NCBI GenBank assembly: GCA_964636655.1
Contig: CAZWTK010000005.1
Coordinates: 16,524 to 80,523, forward strand
DNA from: Fen-549 sp964636655
GTDB lineage: Bacteria; Actinomycetota; Thermoleophilia; Gaiellales; Gaiellaceae
DNA: 64,000 nt
Direction of reading: 5' to 3'
Shown in pieces: positions 9,885-18,007 of this stretch. Position numbers and translations under genes: made by a program. How positions within the stretch are numbered: position 1 is the first letter of the stretch; every line of letters starts with the position of its first letter. The notes beneath the pieces were generated by a model. It ran no database searches and had not been told where the DNA came from. It worked only from the letters and a program-made list of their open reading frames with translations.

Positions 9885-10582
9885 GCCCGACCCGTCCCAA
9901 GATCGCGGTCGTCACCTTCCTAGGCTCGCTGGACGATCACGACGCCGCCTGGGCCCTGGCGGCGGTGGACGCCGAGCCACAGCTCGTCTGGCACGCCGAG
10001 ACCGAGCTGCCGAAGGGCACGGCGGCCGTAGTCCTTCCCGGCGGCTTCTCCTACGGCGACTACCTACGCGGCGGCGCGATCGCCCGCTTCGCCCCGATCA
10101 TGGAGGCGGTGACCGAGTTCGCGGCTGCCGGCGGGCTCGTGCTCGGTATCTGCAACGGCTTCCAGATCCTCTGCGAGGCTGGGCTGCTACCGGGCGTGCT
10201 AGTTCGGAACGCCTCTCTCTCGTTCGTCTGCCGCGACACCACGCTGCGCGTGGAGCGAACCGACACCCCCTTCACCTCGCGCTGCGAAAAGAACCAGCGG
10301 CTGCGCATCCCGATCAAGCACGGCTACGGGAACTTCACCGGCTCCGACGAGCTACTGGCCGAGCTGGAGCAAAAGAACCAGATCGTGCTCCGCTACCACG
10401 GCGAGAACCCCAACGGCTCTGCTTTCTCGATCGCCGGCGTGATGAACGAGGCCGGCAACGTGATGGGGCTCATGCCCCACCCGGAGCACGCGGTCGATCG
10501 GCTGCTTGGCTCGCCCGACGGCGCGCTCATTCTCGCGTCGCTCGCCGACGCCGCGCGCGAGCGGCAGACGGCGCCGGTCTAG
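9881..10582 (+). CDS. purQ: FGAM synthase glutaminase subunit PurQ
   Basis: Class I glutamine amidotransferase that releases ammonia for FGAR amidation. 233 residues from the GTG at 9881. The nucleophile is the Cys at about residue 91 in GICNGFQIL; GGFSYGDYLRGGAIA precedes it, and PHPEHAVD near residue 200 carries the catalytic His and Glu. It is last in the purB-C-S-Q run and converges on the lipoyl/beta-helix gene 52 bases away. Confidence 0.97.
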   Translation: MSPTRPKIAVVTFLGSLDDHDAAWALAAVDAEPQLVWHAETELPKGTAAVVLPGGFSYGDYLRGGAIARFAPIMEAVTEFAAAGGLVLGICNGFQILCEAGLLPGVLVRNASLSFVCRDTTLRVERTDTPFTSRCEKNQRLRIPIKHGYGNFTGSDELLAELEQKNQIVLRYHGENPNGSAFSIAGVMNEAGNVMGLMPHPEHAVDRLLGSPDGALILASLADAARERQTAPV

Positions 10583-10634
10583 AGCCGGGCGCGTCGAGAT
10601 CGCGCTGCGCGGCAATCCCGGCGGCGTGTCCCCG

Positions 10635-12227
10635 TCAGATCAGTCCACCGCGGTAGCGCCAGGGCTCGCCGCCGAAGCGGATCCCGTGCTTACGGCAGAA
10701 CTCCCTGACCGAATCGAGCACGAGCGCGCCCTCACCGTAGACGCGGCGCTCGAGCAGGTCGAGGACGGCGCATCCCTGCGGCGGCTCGCCGTCGAGCTCC
10801 AGCGTGAGTAGCACCTTCTCTCCATCCACGGCCGGGGGCTGGTAGCTGCCGCCGAGACGCGCCGTATAGAGCACGATCGAGGTCTTCCCTTCCAGGCGCA
10901 GCTCGATAGCGGTTGCACCGTCCTCGTCGAGCGACGAGACGTCGTGACCGTTGAGCTCGAGTCGCTCGCACAACTCGTCGACCATCCGCCGCGCGAGCTC
11001 GTCCTGGCGCTGGCGAGTCAGTTTTCTGTTCGACGGGCCCACCGCACGAGCGGGAACGCCGATCGCGAGCTTCCCGGGTGCGATGTCCGAGACGACATAG
11101 GAGCCCGAGGCCACGATCGCTTCGCGCCCCACGCGGCAGCCCGCGTAGACGACGGTTCCCATGCCGACCTGAGCCCGATCCTCGATCACGACCGCCGCGA
11201 AGCGATTCTCGAAGCCCTCCAGTATCGAGTGGCCGATGTTGTGCGTCACGACGATCGAGCGCATGGTGAGGAAGACCTCGGCGCCGATCAGGACCGGACG
11301 ACAGACGTTGATGAACGCCTCCTCACCGATGAAGGCGAGGTCACCGACCGCAAAGGTCGCCCAGGGATCGTGCCTGCCGCCGCCGCCGATCTTCACGTTT
11401 CGCCCGACGTAGGCGTTCTGACCGATGAAGGCACGCCGGCAGGCCAGCTCGAGCCCGGGATAGAAGAGCGCGAGCCCGCCGACGGCAAAGACCTCGTCGC
11501 AGCTCACGCTGCTCTCCGCGCCGATCGAGACCTCGTTGCCGAGCACGATCTGTGGCGCGACGACGAGCGTCCCCTCGCCGATTGTCACGCCCTCTCCGAT
11601 GCTCGCTCCGTGGCGGCGGTAGGCGTCGCACTTCTCCTCGGAGGAGAGCGTGCGGAATCGGTCGGGATCGGAGCGGAGCGCGTCCAGGAACTCCTGCTCG
11701 AGCCGGCCGGCGTCCGCGTCCAGGCCGAAGCACTCGGGCAGCGTGACGTTGTCGGTCGAGACTCCGGCGAGCACCGTATCAGACGCCTGCGCGACGCTCG
11801 GCTCGGCCTCGATCAGACGCTCGACGTCCTCGGCCGTGACGAAGCCCTTCTTATCGATCGCGTCGATGTCGATCCCGTGGCGCTCGGCCAGTTCGATCGC
11901 CGCCTTGGTGGCCTTGCGCTTCGGCGCCTTCGACTTGGGAGGCGCCTCGGCCTTGCCTCTCTCGCGCTCGGCGGCGAGCTCCTCGTCGCTCTCGGCGACC
12001 ACGGCGACCCGCTTGCCCAGCTCGATCTCGTCGCCGACCTGATAGAGCTGCACCAACCGACCCTCGCCCGGCGCCACGATCTCGATCGCCGCCTTGGCCG
12101 TTTCGACGATGCAGACCGGCAGGCCCTTCCTCACCTGCTGCCCGTCCTCGACCATCCACTCGATCAGAACGGCCGACTCGCTGTTTGCGTCTTCGCGCGT
12201 GAGAATGACCTCGAGCAAGCCGATCAA
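10635..12227 (-). CDS. E2-like fusion: lipoyl domain, E3-binding domain and left-handed beta-helix acyltransferase
   Basis: Predicted 530 residues from a TTG that overlaps the E1beta stop (TTGA). Residues 1-79 form a biotinyl/lipoyl domain with the modifiable lysine K45 in VETAKAAIEIVAPGEG. Residues 80-104 are a charged Ala/Pro/Lys linker. Residues 105-140 match the peripheral-subunit-binding domain of E2 proteins (ATKAAIELAERHGIDIDAI). In place of the usual E2 catalytic domain, residues about 205-400 are a hexapeptide-repeat beta-helix ending IGVPARAVG, with candidate catalytic His at 329 and 333 (VTHNIGH). No HxxxDG E2 motif is present. Residues 400-530 are not recognised. With E1alpha and E1beta directly upstream, it may pass an acyl group from lipoamide to a sugar or amine; that is inference. 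Confidence 0.9.
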   Translation of the reverse strand: MIGLLEVILTREDANSESAVLIEWMVEDGQQVRKGLPVCIVETAKAAIEIVAPGEGRLVQLYQVGDEIELGKRVAVVAESDEELAAERERGKAEAPPKSKAPKRKATKAAIELAERHGIDIDAIDKKGFVTAEDVERLIEAEPSVAQASDTVLAGVSTDNVTLPECFGLDADAGRLEQEFLDALRSDPDRFRTLSSEEKCDAYRRHGASIGEGVTIGEGTLVVAPQIVLGNEVSIGAESSVSCDEVFAVGGLALFYPGLELACRRAFIGQNAYVGRNVKIGGGGRHDPWATFAVGDLAFIGEEAFINVCRPVLIGAEVFLTMRSIVVTHNIGHSILEGFENRFAAVVIEDRAQVGMGTVVYAGCRVGREAIVASGSYVVSDIAPGKLAIGVPARAVGPSNRKLTRQRQDELARRMVDELCERLELNGHDVSSLDEDGATAIELRLEGKTSIVLYTARLGGSYQPPAVDGEKVLLTLELDGEPPQGCAVLDLLERRVYGEGALVLDSVREFCRKHGIRFGGEPWRYRGGLI

Positions 12228-13243
12228 CTCCTACCACGTCGGTTATCAAGGACCGCCGCGACGACGTCGCCGGAGCCGGGCAGCATCGCGCCCTCGAGCG
12301 TGCGGGCGGCCGGCACGATGCCGTCGCGCGCGGCGACGCGAGCGATCGGCCGGCGCAAGTCGTCCCAGGCCTCCGCCTGAACGCGGGCCGCGATCTCGGC
12401 GCCGACGCCGGCGGTGAGCGTGCCCTCCTCCACAGTCACGAGCGCGCCCGTTCGCGCCACCGACTCGAGCACGGGCGCGAGCTCGAGCGGCAGCAGCTGC
12501 CCCAGCGCCACGACTTCGGTGAAGACCTCGTGCTCGAGGATCAACTGCTCCGCGGCCTCGAGCACGGCCGGCAGCATTCCTCCGTAGGTCACGATCGTCG
12601 CCACGCCGCCCTCAAACTCGTTGCCCGAGAAGGAGAGCGACGGATAGGGCCCCACGCCCTCGACGCAGCGCAGGTCGCCGAGGTAGCCGTCGAGCGGGCG
12701 CTCGTTGGCCCTCGCGTAGAGGAGCTTGTTCTCGATCACGAAAACGGGCTCCTCGTCGTCCACGGCCGCGCGATAGAAGGCGCTCAGGTCGTGGATCTCG
12801 CTCGGGGCGACCATCTTGATACCCGCGACTCCCATCAGCAGCTTCTCGAGCGACTGGCTGTGGGTCGGCCCGTAGCCGCGCCCTCCTCCCATCGGCGTGC
12901 GCACGACCAGCGGTAGACGCACCTGCTCGTCGTACATCTCGCGGAACTTGGCGATGCCGTTGACGATCTGGTCGAAGCCGAGGGTGATGAAGTCGCCGAA
13001 CATGATCTCCAGGAGCGGCCGCCTACCCCTGAGCGCCATCCCCGCCGCGACGCCAAAGAGCGAGGCCTCGCTGATCGGCGTCGTCAAAACCCGGTCGGGC
13101 CAGCGCGTCGAGAGGCCGCGAGTCACCTTGAAGGCGCCGCCGTACGGGTCGAGCACGTCCTCTCCGAGCAGGTAGACGTCGTCTCTCTGCTCGAAGATCT
13201 CGTGGAGCGCCTCGTTGACGGCGTGTACGCAGAGCTTGGCCAT
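12224..13243 (-). CDS. 2-oxoacid dehydrogenase E1 component, beta subunit
   Basis: Partner of E1alpha in thiamine-diphosphate-dependent decarboxylation of a 2-oxo acid and reductive acylation of lipoamide. 339 residues, normal for pyruvate/acetoin/branched-chain E1beta. LLGEDV at residues 25-30 carries the ThDP-activating Glu; ISEASLFGVAAGMALRG and TPMGGGRGYGPTHSQSLE are family motifs, the last including the conserved His-Ser segment. It starts three bases after the E1alpha stop and its stop overlaps the E2-like fusion. The substrate cannot be read from the sequence. Confidence 0.94.
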   Translation of the reverse strand: MAKLCVHAVNEALHEIFEQRDDVYLLGEDVLDPYGGAFKVTRGLSTRWPDRVLTTPISEASLFGVAAGMALRGRRPLLEIMFGDFITLGFDQIVNGIAKFREMYDEQVRLPLVVRTPMGGGRGYGPTHSQSLEKLLMGVAGIKMVAPSEIHDLSAFYRAAVDDEEPVFVIENKLLYARANERPLDGYLGDLRCVEGVGPYPSLSFSGNEFEGGVATIVTYGGMLPAVLEAAEQLILEHEVFTEVVALGQLLPLELAPVLESVARTGALVTVEEGTLTAGVGAEIAARVQAEAWDDLRRPIARVAARDGIVPAARTLEGAMLPGSGDVVAAVLDNRRGRS

Positions 13244-13246
13244 GAC

Positions 13247-14158
13247 TCAGGCCTCCCCGCCTGCCGGCGCAGCCTTCTCCGCCGCCTCGAGCGCCTCGGC
13301 GAGCCTGCGCTCGCAGCTCTCCTCGATCGCCTCGCGCTCGGCCGCGTCGAGCTTCTCGCTCGCGATCACCAGCGGATCGCGCAGCCGCCGCTCTTCGATC
13401 TCGGCTGGATCGCGGAAGTCGTCGCCCTTGCTGTGGGGACTGAAGCGGTAGGTGCAGATCTCGAGGAAGAAGGGCTCGCCCGACTGTCTGATCTGCTCGA
13501 CGGCCGCCTTCGCCTCGCGCCTGACCTCGAGCACGTCGGTCGACTCGACCCTCTTCGCCTCGATCCCGAACGCCTTCGCCCGGTCGACGATCTCGCCGGC
13601 CATGGCCAGCTCGATCGGCGTGGTCTGCGCGTAGAGGTTGTTCTCGACGACAACGAGCAGCGGCAGCTTCCAGAGTGAGGCGATGTTCAGGCTCTCGTAG
13701 ACGACACCTTGCCCGAGAGCTCCGTCGCCGACGAAAACGCAGACCACAGCTCCCGTTCCCAGCTCGCGCTCGGCGAGAGCGACGCCGGCGGCAACCGGCA
13801 CCGTGCTGCCCAGAACGCCGTTGGAGTAGAAGTTCGCGCGATACAGGTGCTGGCTTCCACCCTTGCCGCCGCAGACTCCGTCGGCCTTACCCATCACCTC
13901 GCAGAGCAGGCCGTAGAGGTCGCCGGTGAAGGCGAGGTAGTGACCGTGGCAGCGGTGGTTACTGAAGACGACGTCGCGCGAGCGATCGAGCAGGCCGACG
14001 ATGCCGGCCGCATCCGCCTCCTGACCGATGCAGGTGTGGGTAGTGCCGACGAGCTTGCCGGCCGAGAAGAGCTCGAGCAGCGTCTCCTCGAAGCGGCGGA
14101 TGATGAACATCTGCTCGTAGAGCGCCTCGAACGATGCGGAGTCACTCCTTGCCGTCAT
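13247..14158 (-). CDS. 2-oxoacid dehydrogenase E1 component, alpha subunit
   Basis: ThDP-binding subunit of 303 residues, closest in style and length to acetoin/pyruvate dehydrogenase E1alpha. The ThDP/Mg motif runs from GDG (144-146) to NN (173-174). FSNHRCHGHYLA (about 65-76) and GGKGGSQHL (about 97-105) are conserved active-site segments, and FSPHSKGDDFR corresponds to the C-terminal loop. A Shine-Dalgarno (GGGAG) stands about 9 bases before the ATG. The gene is followed at once by E1beta and the lipoyl/beta-helix protein. No E3 (lipoamide dehydrogenase) gene occurs in the window, so it must be supplied from elsewhere. Confidence 0.94.
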   Translation of the reverse strand: MTARSDSASFEALYEQMFIIRRFEETLLELFSAGKLVGTTHTCIGQEADAAGIVGLLDRSRDVVFSNHRCHGHYLAFTGDLYGLLCEVMGKADGVCGGKGGSQHLYRANFYSNGVLGSTVPVAAGVALAERELGTGAVVCVFVGDGALGQGVVYESLNIASLWKLPLLVVVENNLYAQTTPIELAMAGEIVDRAKAFGIEAKRVESTDVLEVRREAKAAVEQIRQSGEPFFLEICTYRFSPHSKGDDFRDPAEIEERRLRDPLVIASEKLDAAEREAIEESCERRLAEALEAAEKAAPAGGEA

Positions 14159-14195
14159 CTCCTGTTTCTCCCTCAGATCGATCGCCCTGCTCCGA

Positions 14196-15398
14196 TCAGA
14201 GATAACCGAGATCGGTGAGGCGCGACGTGACGGTGGCCTCTTCCTCGGCGGTCAGCTCTTTCTGCTCGGCGCTTTCGAGCTCGGCGAAGAGGCGATCGCG
14301 CAGCTCGGCCGGCACCTCGTCGGGGCGGCTGTGGCGCTCACGTGGATCGAGATCGAGCCGGTAGGCCTCCTCTTCACCGGTCTCGACCTGGAGTAGAAGC
14401 TTCCAGGGCGGTTGCCTGAGCGCCAGCTGCGACAGCCGACCGCCGTCGGTGCCGGCGATGAAGGCGGGCCGGTCTCCCTGCTCGGTTCCTTCGACGATCG
14501 GCACCAGCGAGGAGCCGTCGAGTCCATCCAGGGGCATCCCGGCCATGTCGAGGAGCGTGGGCATGAGATCGACCATGCTCACCTGCGAGAAGATCTCGGT
14601 GGGTTCGACTCGCCCCGGTGCCGAGAGGATGAACGGAACCTGCACGACCTCCTCGTTGAGCGCGGCGCCGTGCATGTGGTAGGTGCCCTTGACGTCCTTC
14701 TTCTCCGTGAAGCGCTCACCCCACGACTCGCCGTGGTCGCTGACGAAGGCGAGCGCCGTCTGCTCGCGCAGCCCGAGTCGCTCCAGCTCCTCGAGAAACG
14801 AGGCGAGAAGCGTTTCTGACGAGTACTCGACCGCGCTGCGGTAGCCCTCCTTGAGCTCCTCCAGCGCCGAGGCGCTGTCGGACTGGATGCCGGCAATGAT
14901 GTCGGCCTTGGCCTTTCGCCACTCCTTGCGCCGGCTGTGCCGGATGTCGTAGGGCATGTGCGTGGCCCAGCTGTGAAACCAGAGCACGAAGGGCTCCGAG
15001 CGGTGGGCGCGCAGCCACTCGACCGCTCCGTCGAGCGTCTCGCTGCTACCGGCGACGTTCGCGCCCGGAACGCCCTTGAACAGGAAGTCCTCGTCGAAGA
15101 CGAAGCTGCCGGGCGTCATCCCGGCGGCCTCGGCGACCGTGAACAGGTTCGGAAGACCGGGATCGACCTTGGAGTCCCAGTGGTAGTGCCCGTGGTGTTG
15201 CGGGTAGAGGCCGCTGATCATCGACGTCGTCGAGGGGCACGTCCAGGGCGCCGTGCTGATCGCCTGGTCGAAGCGAGCGCCCCCGGCCGCCAGCTCGTCG
15301 ATCGTCGGGGTGCGCACGAAGCGGGCGCCGTAGCAGCCGACGTGGTCCGTGCGCAGCGCATCCGATAGGTAGACGACGAGATTCATCGGCGCCGCCAC
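14196..15398 (-). CDS. Sulfatase-superfamily hydrolase or transferase with a Thr at the nucleophile position
   Basis: Predicted 400-residue soluble alkaline-phosphatase-fold enzyme. D13 (LSDALR) and SDHGESWGE supply metal ligands, with HMHGAAL near residue 250. In sulfatases the nucleophile lies in C/S-x-P-x-R; here the aligned stretch is APWTCPSTTSM, placing T53 at the nucleophile and T57 instead of Arg. So formylglycine formation is unlikely, and a phosphodiester, phosphotransfer or another ester reaction is as likely as sulfate hydrolysis. No signal peptide is seen. It is flanked closely by a second superfamily member upstream and E1alpha downstream, suggesting one transcript. Confidence 0.85.
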   Translation of the reverse strand: MAAPMNLVVYLSDALRTDHVGCYGARFVRTPTIDELAAGGARFDQAISTAPWTCPSTTSMISGLYPQHHGHYHWDSKVDPGLPNLFTVAEAAGMTPGSFVFDEDFLFKGVPGANVAGSSETLDGAVEWLRAHRSEPFVLWFHSWATHMPYDIRHSRRKEWRKAKADIIAGIQSDSASALEELKEGYRSAVEYSSETLLASFLEELERLGLREQTALAFVSDHGESWGERFTEKKDVKGTYHMHGAALNEEVVQVPFILSAPGRVEPTEIFSQVSMVDLMPTLLDMAGMPLDGLDGSSLVPIVEGTEQGDRPAFIAGTDGGRLSQLALRQPPWKLLLQVETGEEEAYRLDLDPRERHSRPDEVPAELRDRLFAELESAEQKELTAEEEATVTSRLTDLGYL

Positions 15399-15421
15399 TC
15401 TACCAACCCCTATTTCATCTC

Positions 15422-16825
15422 TCAGCGGAGTTCCGAGGCGAGGCTACGCCCGCGCATGCTCTCGGGAACGTCCTGGCCCAGCAGCTCGAGGACGGTCGGC
15501 GCGACGTCGAGCAGATGCGCCTGCCTGCGCCCCGAGGCGGCAACGCCCGGACCGGCGGCGATGAACATGCCGTCCTGGGCGTGGTTGGCGTCATCGGGAC
15601 CTGTGTCGTTCTCGAACACGTGCACGCCGTCCTCGCCGCCGATCGTGCCCACCGAGCGCCAGCGCAGATCGCCGAAGATGACGATCAGATCGGGAGCGAC
15701 GCCGTTCACCTGCGGATAGATCTCCTCGGGCTTGTAGGCGTGCGTGAGTAGAGGATTGCCGTTCTCGTCGGGAATCGCCTCCAGGCGGCGGGCGAGATCG
15801 TCGCGAACGCGCTCGTAGTCCTCGGGGGCAATCGTGCCCTCGGGCTCGCGCCCACGTACGTTCAGGAAGATCCGAGCGTAGTAGCCGCCCTCGCCCCAGG
15901 CCGTCGTCTTCGACCAGTCGATACCGACATCCCTGGGCGAGCAGACACCGTCGGGCTCGGCCTGCGTCGCCAGCAAGCCCTCGCGCCGCAACCACTCGTT
16001 GACACGGATGCCGCCGTCGAGGCGCTTGGCGCCGTGGTCGGAGACGACGAGCACCAGCGTGTCGGAGTCGGCATGACGCAGGAGACGCGCGATCTGCCCG
16101 TCGAGGTGGCGGTAGTAGTCGCGGATGGCGTTCTCGTAGGGATTGCCGGGCTCGTAGCTGCGGTGCTCCGTGTCCATGAACTTCCAGAAGCCGTGGTGCA
16201 TGCGGTCGGGGCCCATCTCGACCATCGCAAACAGCTGCCAGGGTCTCGTCTCGAGCAGGTGGTCGGCGAGCTGGAAGCGGCGCTCGGTCATCTCGTAGAC
16301 CTGACGCAGCAGGTCGTCCTTGTCGTTGGTGCGAAAGCCGGTGGCGTCGAACATGTAGGTGCCGACGACCTCGGCGATCTCGTCGCGCAGCGCGGGCGGA
16401 TACGTGTAGCGGCTCTCCACCGACGGAGTCAGGAAGCAGCCGACCATGACGCCGCGAAGCGGCCTCGGCGGGAAGGTACCCGGTACTCCGAGCACGATCG
16501 ACGAGCCGCCGGCGCGTCCGATCAAGTCCCAGAGTCGCGGCTCGGTGATCGCGCTGCCGTTGGCGATGAAGGCGCCGTCGTACGTGTGGTCGGAGCGGTT
16601 TCGGAAGCCGTAGACGCCGAGATCTCCGGGCGTGCGGCTCGCCATCATGCACGACCAAGCCGGAATCGTGATCGGCGGCACGACCGAGGTCAGGGGGCCG
16701 TAGGCGCCCCGCTCCATCAGGCCCGCCAGAGTCGGGAGCTCGTCTCGCCAGGCGTCGAAGACGAGCGAAGGCTCGGCGCAATCGAGCCCTAGAATCATCA
16801 CTTTCTTGGCTGCCGCCCTGCTCAC
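15422..16825 (-). CDS. Alkaline-phosphatase-superfamily phosphodiesterase/phosphotransferase
   Basis: Predicted 467 residues from a GTG. The first metal Asp is D15 (ILGLDCAEPS), the likely nucleophile is T53 in PPITIPAWS, and VVSDHGAKR plus a later HAQDGMF provide further metal ligands, as in type I nucleotide pyrophosphatase/phosphodiesterases. No signal peptide is evident, unlike exported homologues. A CATAAT box 11 bases upstream (16837-16842) suggests it heads the five-gene minus-strand set ending with the E2-like fusion. Its substrate is unknown; together with the next gene it hints that the set works on a phosphorylated or sulfated glycan or lipid. Confidence 0.85.
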   Translation of the reverse strand: MSRAAAKKVMILGLDCAEPSLVFDAWRDELPTLAGLMERGAYGPLTSVVPPITIPAWSCMMASRTPGDLGVYGFRNRSDHTYDGAFIANGSAITEPRLWDLIGRAGGSSIVLGVPGTFPPRPLRGVMVGCFLTPSVESRYTYPPALRDEIAEVVGTYMFDATGFRTNDKDDLLRQVYEMTERRFQLADHLLETRPWQLFAMVEMGPDRMHHGFWKFMDTEHRSYEPGNPYENAIRDYYRHLDGQIARLLRHADSDTLVLVVSDHGAKRLDGGIRVNEWLRREGLLATQAEPDGVCSPRDVGIDWSKTTAWGEGGYYARIFLNVRGREPEGTIAPEDYERVRDDLARRLEAIPDENGNPLLTHAYKPEEIYPQVNGVAPDLIVIFGDLRWRSVGTIGGEDGVHVFENDTGPDDANHAQDGMFIAAGPGVAASGRRQAHLLDVAPTVLELLGQDVPESMRGRSLASELR

Positions 16826-16836
16826 TGGAGCGACCC

Positions 16837-16842
16837 ATTATG
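16837..16842 (-). promoter_or_regulatory. Putative -10 box (CATAAT) for the five-gene minus-strand cluster
   Basis: CATAAT on the minus strand ends 11 bases before the GTG of the phosphodiesterase gene; no Shine-Dalgarno lies between. The 232-base spacer behind it also holds the hairpin at 16889-16908. Confidence 0.4.
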
Positions 16843-16888
16843 GTCGAACCCCAACCCCGGGGCGGCAATAGGCGCGACCTGCCGCCGG

Positions 16889-16908
16889 CATCGGGCGTGC
16901 GCCCGATG
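16889..16908. terminator. Perfect hairpin CATCGGGCG-TG-CGCCCGATG
   Basis: Nine-base-pair perfect inverted repeat in the spacer between the glyoxalase gene (which reads into it on the minus strand) and the phosphodiesterase gene. It could be a terminator for the first or an operator for the second. No T-run follows. Confidence 0.4.
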
Positions 16909-17057
16909 ATCCGCTGGGAGCTGTCCGGAAGCGGCATCGCCCGCGGACGCCGATGTCGTCTCAATCCGGTCGGCGTTCATCGTCCGCGCTTGTTCCCCCC
17001 GCGGCTGAGGCTCCAAACGCCCGAGCAGAAGCGCCGAGCGTCGGTGCGCGGTAGGGC

Positions 17058-17441
17058 CTACTCGTTCGAGCGATCGATCAGCTCGACGCGGTATCCGTCC
17101 GGATCGCGGATGAAGCAGATCAGCGAGCCGCCCTCGCGTACGCGGTAGGGCGCGCGCTCGGGCTCGATCCCGTGCTCGCTTCGAAGCCGCGTGAGCGTGG
17201 CCTCGAGATCGTCGACCTCGAGCGCGATGTGACCGTAGCCCGTGCCGAGCTCGTAACCCGAGACGCCGAAGTTGTGGGTCAGCTCCAGCTCGGGGCCGCC
17301 GGCGCCCGGAGCGCCGAGGAAATAGTTGACGGCCTCGTCGCGAATCGGAAGCTCGCGCCGTTTCTCGAGGCCCAGTGCCTCGTAGAAGGCGATCGACTTT
17401 GCGGGGTCGCCGATGCGATAGCAGGTGTGAATCAGCTCCAC
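17058..17441 (-). CDS. Glyoxalase I / VOC-family protein
   Basis: Predicted 127 residues with the two-module VOC fold. HTCYRIGDPAKSIAFYEALG opens the first module, GPELELTHNFG supplies a metal Glu, GTGYGHIALEVDD opens the second and DPDGYRVELIDRS ends it. These match lactoylglutathione lyase (GloA), which detoxifies methylglyoxal; actinobacteria normally lack glutathione, so another thiol cofactor is likely. The GTG at 17441 is preferred to the longer frame because a TAGGCT box lies 7 bases before it and homology begins there. Confidence 0.87.
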   Translation of the reverse strand: MELIHTCYRIGDPAKSIAFYEALGLEKRRELPIRDEAVNYFLGAPGAGGPELELTHNFGVSGYELGTGYGHIALEVDDLEATLTRLRSEHGIEPERAPYRVREGGSLICFIRDPDGYRVELIDRSNE

Positions 17442-17551
17442 ACGCGGCAGCCTACACACGAGCCACCGCGCGGGCACGCGCTCGCGCACGCCGAAGCCGG
17501 CGCTGGATCGCGCCGGCCCGGACGTTCGTCTCTCGGTTTTCGGCTCGTGCT

Positions 17552-17914
17552 TCAGCGACCACCGCGATAGGGACCGTGCGGGCCGGTTCCGTCGCAGTCG
17601 CCACGCGGCACGTCCGTGCGCGCCTTCAGGCCGGTACCGTCCTGCGCGCGAACGCGCTGCTTGGCCCCGACCGTGGCCGCCTTGGCTGCCCGGTTGGCGT
17701 TTCTCGCCCTGACCTGGGCCTTCGCCTTGGTGGTCGCGCGGTTGGCCTGTTGGCCCGAGCCGTCACGCGCCCTGATCGGTGCGCCGTCCTTGGCATACGG
17801 GCAGTCCGCCTTCGCAACCGTGCTCTGGGGACCGCGTGCGGCAACGGCGCTACCGATGCCGACGACGGTGAGGGCGGCGATGACCGCCACCAGCACTACG
17901 AACATCTTCTTCAT
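17552..17914 (-). CDS. Secreted Arg/Ala-rich small protein
   Basis: 120 residues of unknown function. A clear signal peptide (MKKMFVVLVAVIAALTVVGI, cleavage near AVAA at 22-25) is followed by a polar region with loosely repeated units: RARDGSG, VRARNAN and VRAQDGTG, all spaced within about 50 residues, and Cys-containing ends (ADCPYAKDG and GDCDGTGPHG). A purine-rich ribosome site precedes the ATG. It lies just upstream of a two-component system on the same strand and could be its target, which is speculation. Confidence 0.75.
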   Translation of the reverse strand: MKKMFVVLVAVIAALTVVGIGSAVAARGPQSTVAKADCPYAKDGAPIRARDGSGQQANRATTKAKAQVRARNANRAAKAATVGAKQRVRAQDGTGLKARTDVPRGDCDGTGPHGPYRGGR

Positions 17915-18007
17915 CTTCTTCCTCCTTCTCTTCGCTCTTGGGGCAAGGAGAAGTGAAGCGCGAGGCGATGCAGGACCCTCGCAGATCGCATGGAGACGGT
18001 GTGGAGA

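Noticed and set aside
10944..12380. Plus-strand frame of 478 codons antisense to the E2-like fusion
   Set aside because: Composition typical of a GC-rich antisense shadow; the minus strand has clear domains.
14196..15398. Formylglycine-dependent sulfatase
   Set aside because: The CxPxR motif is absent: the aligned residues are T-C-P-S-T.
15591..16964. Minus-strand frame of 457 codons offset from the phosphodiesterase
   Set aside because: Arg/Pro-rich shadow; the other minus frame has all superfamily motifs.
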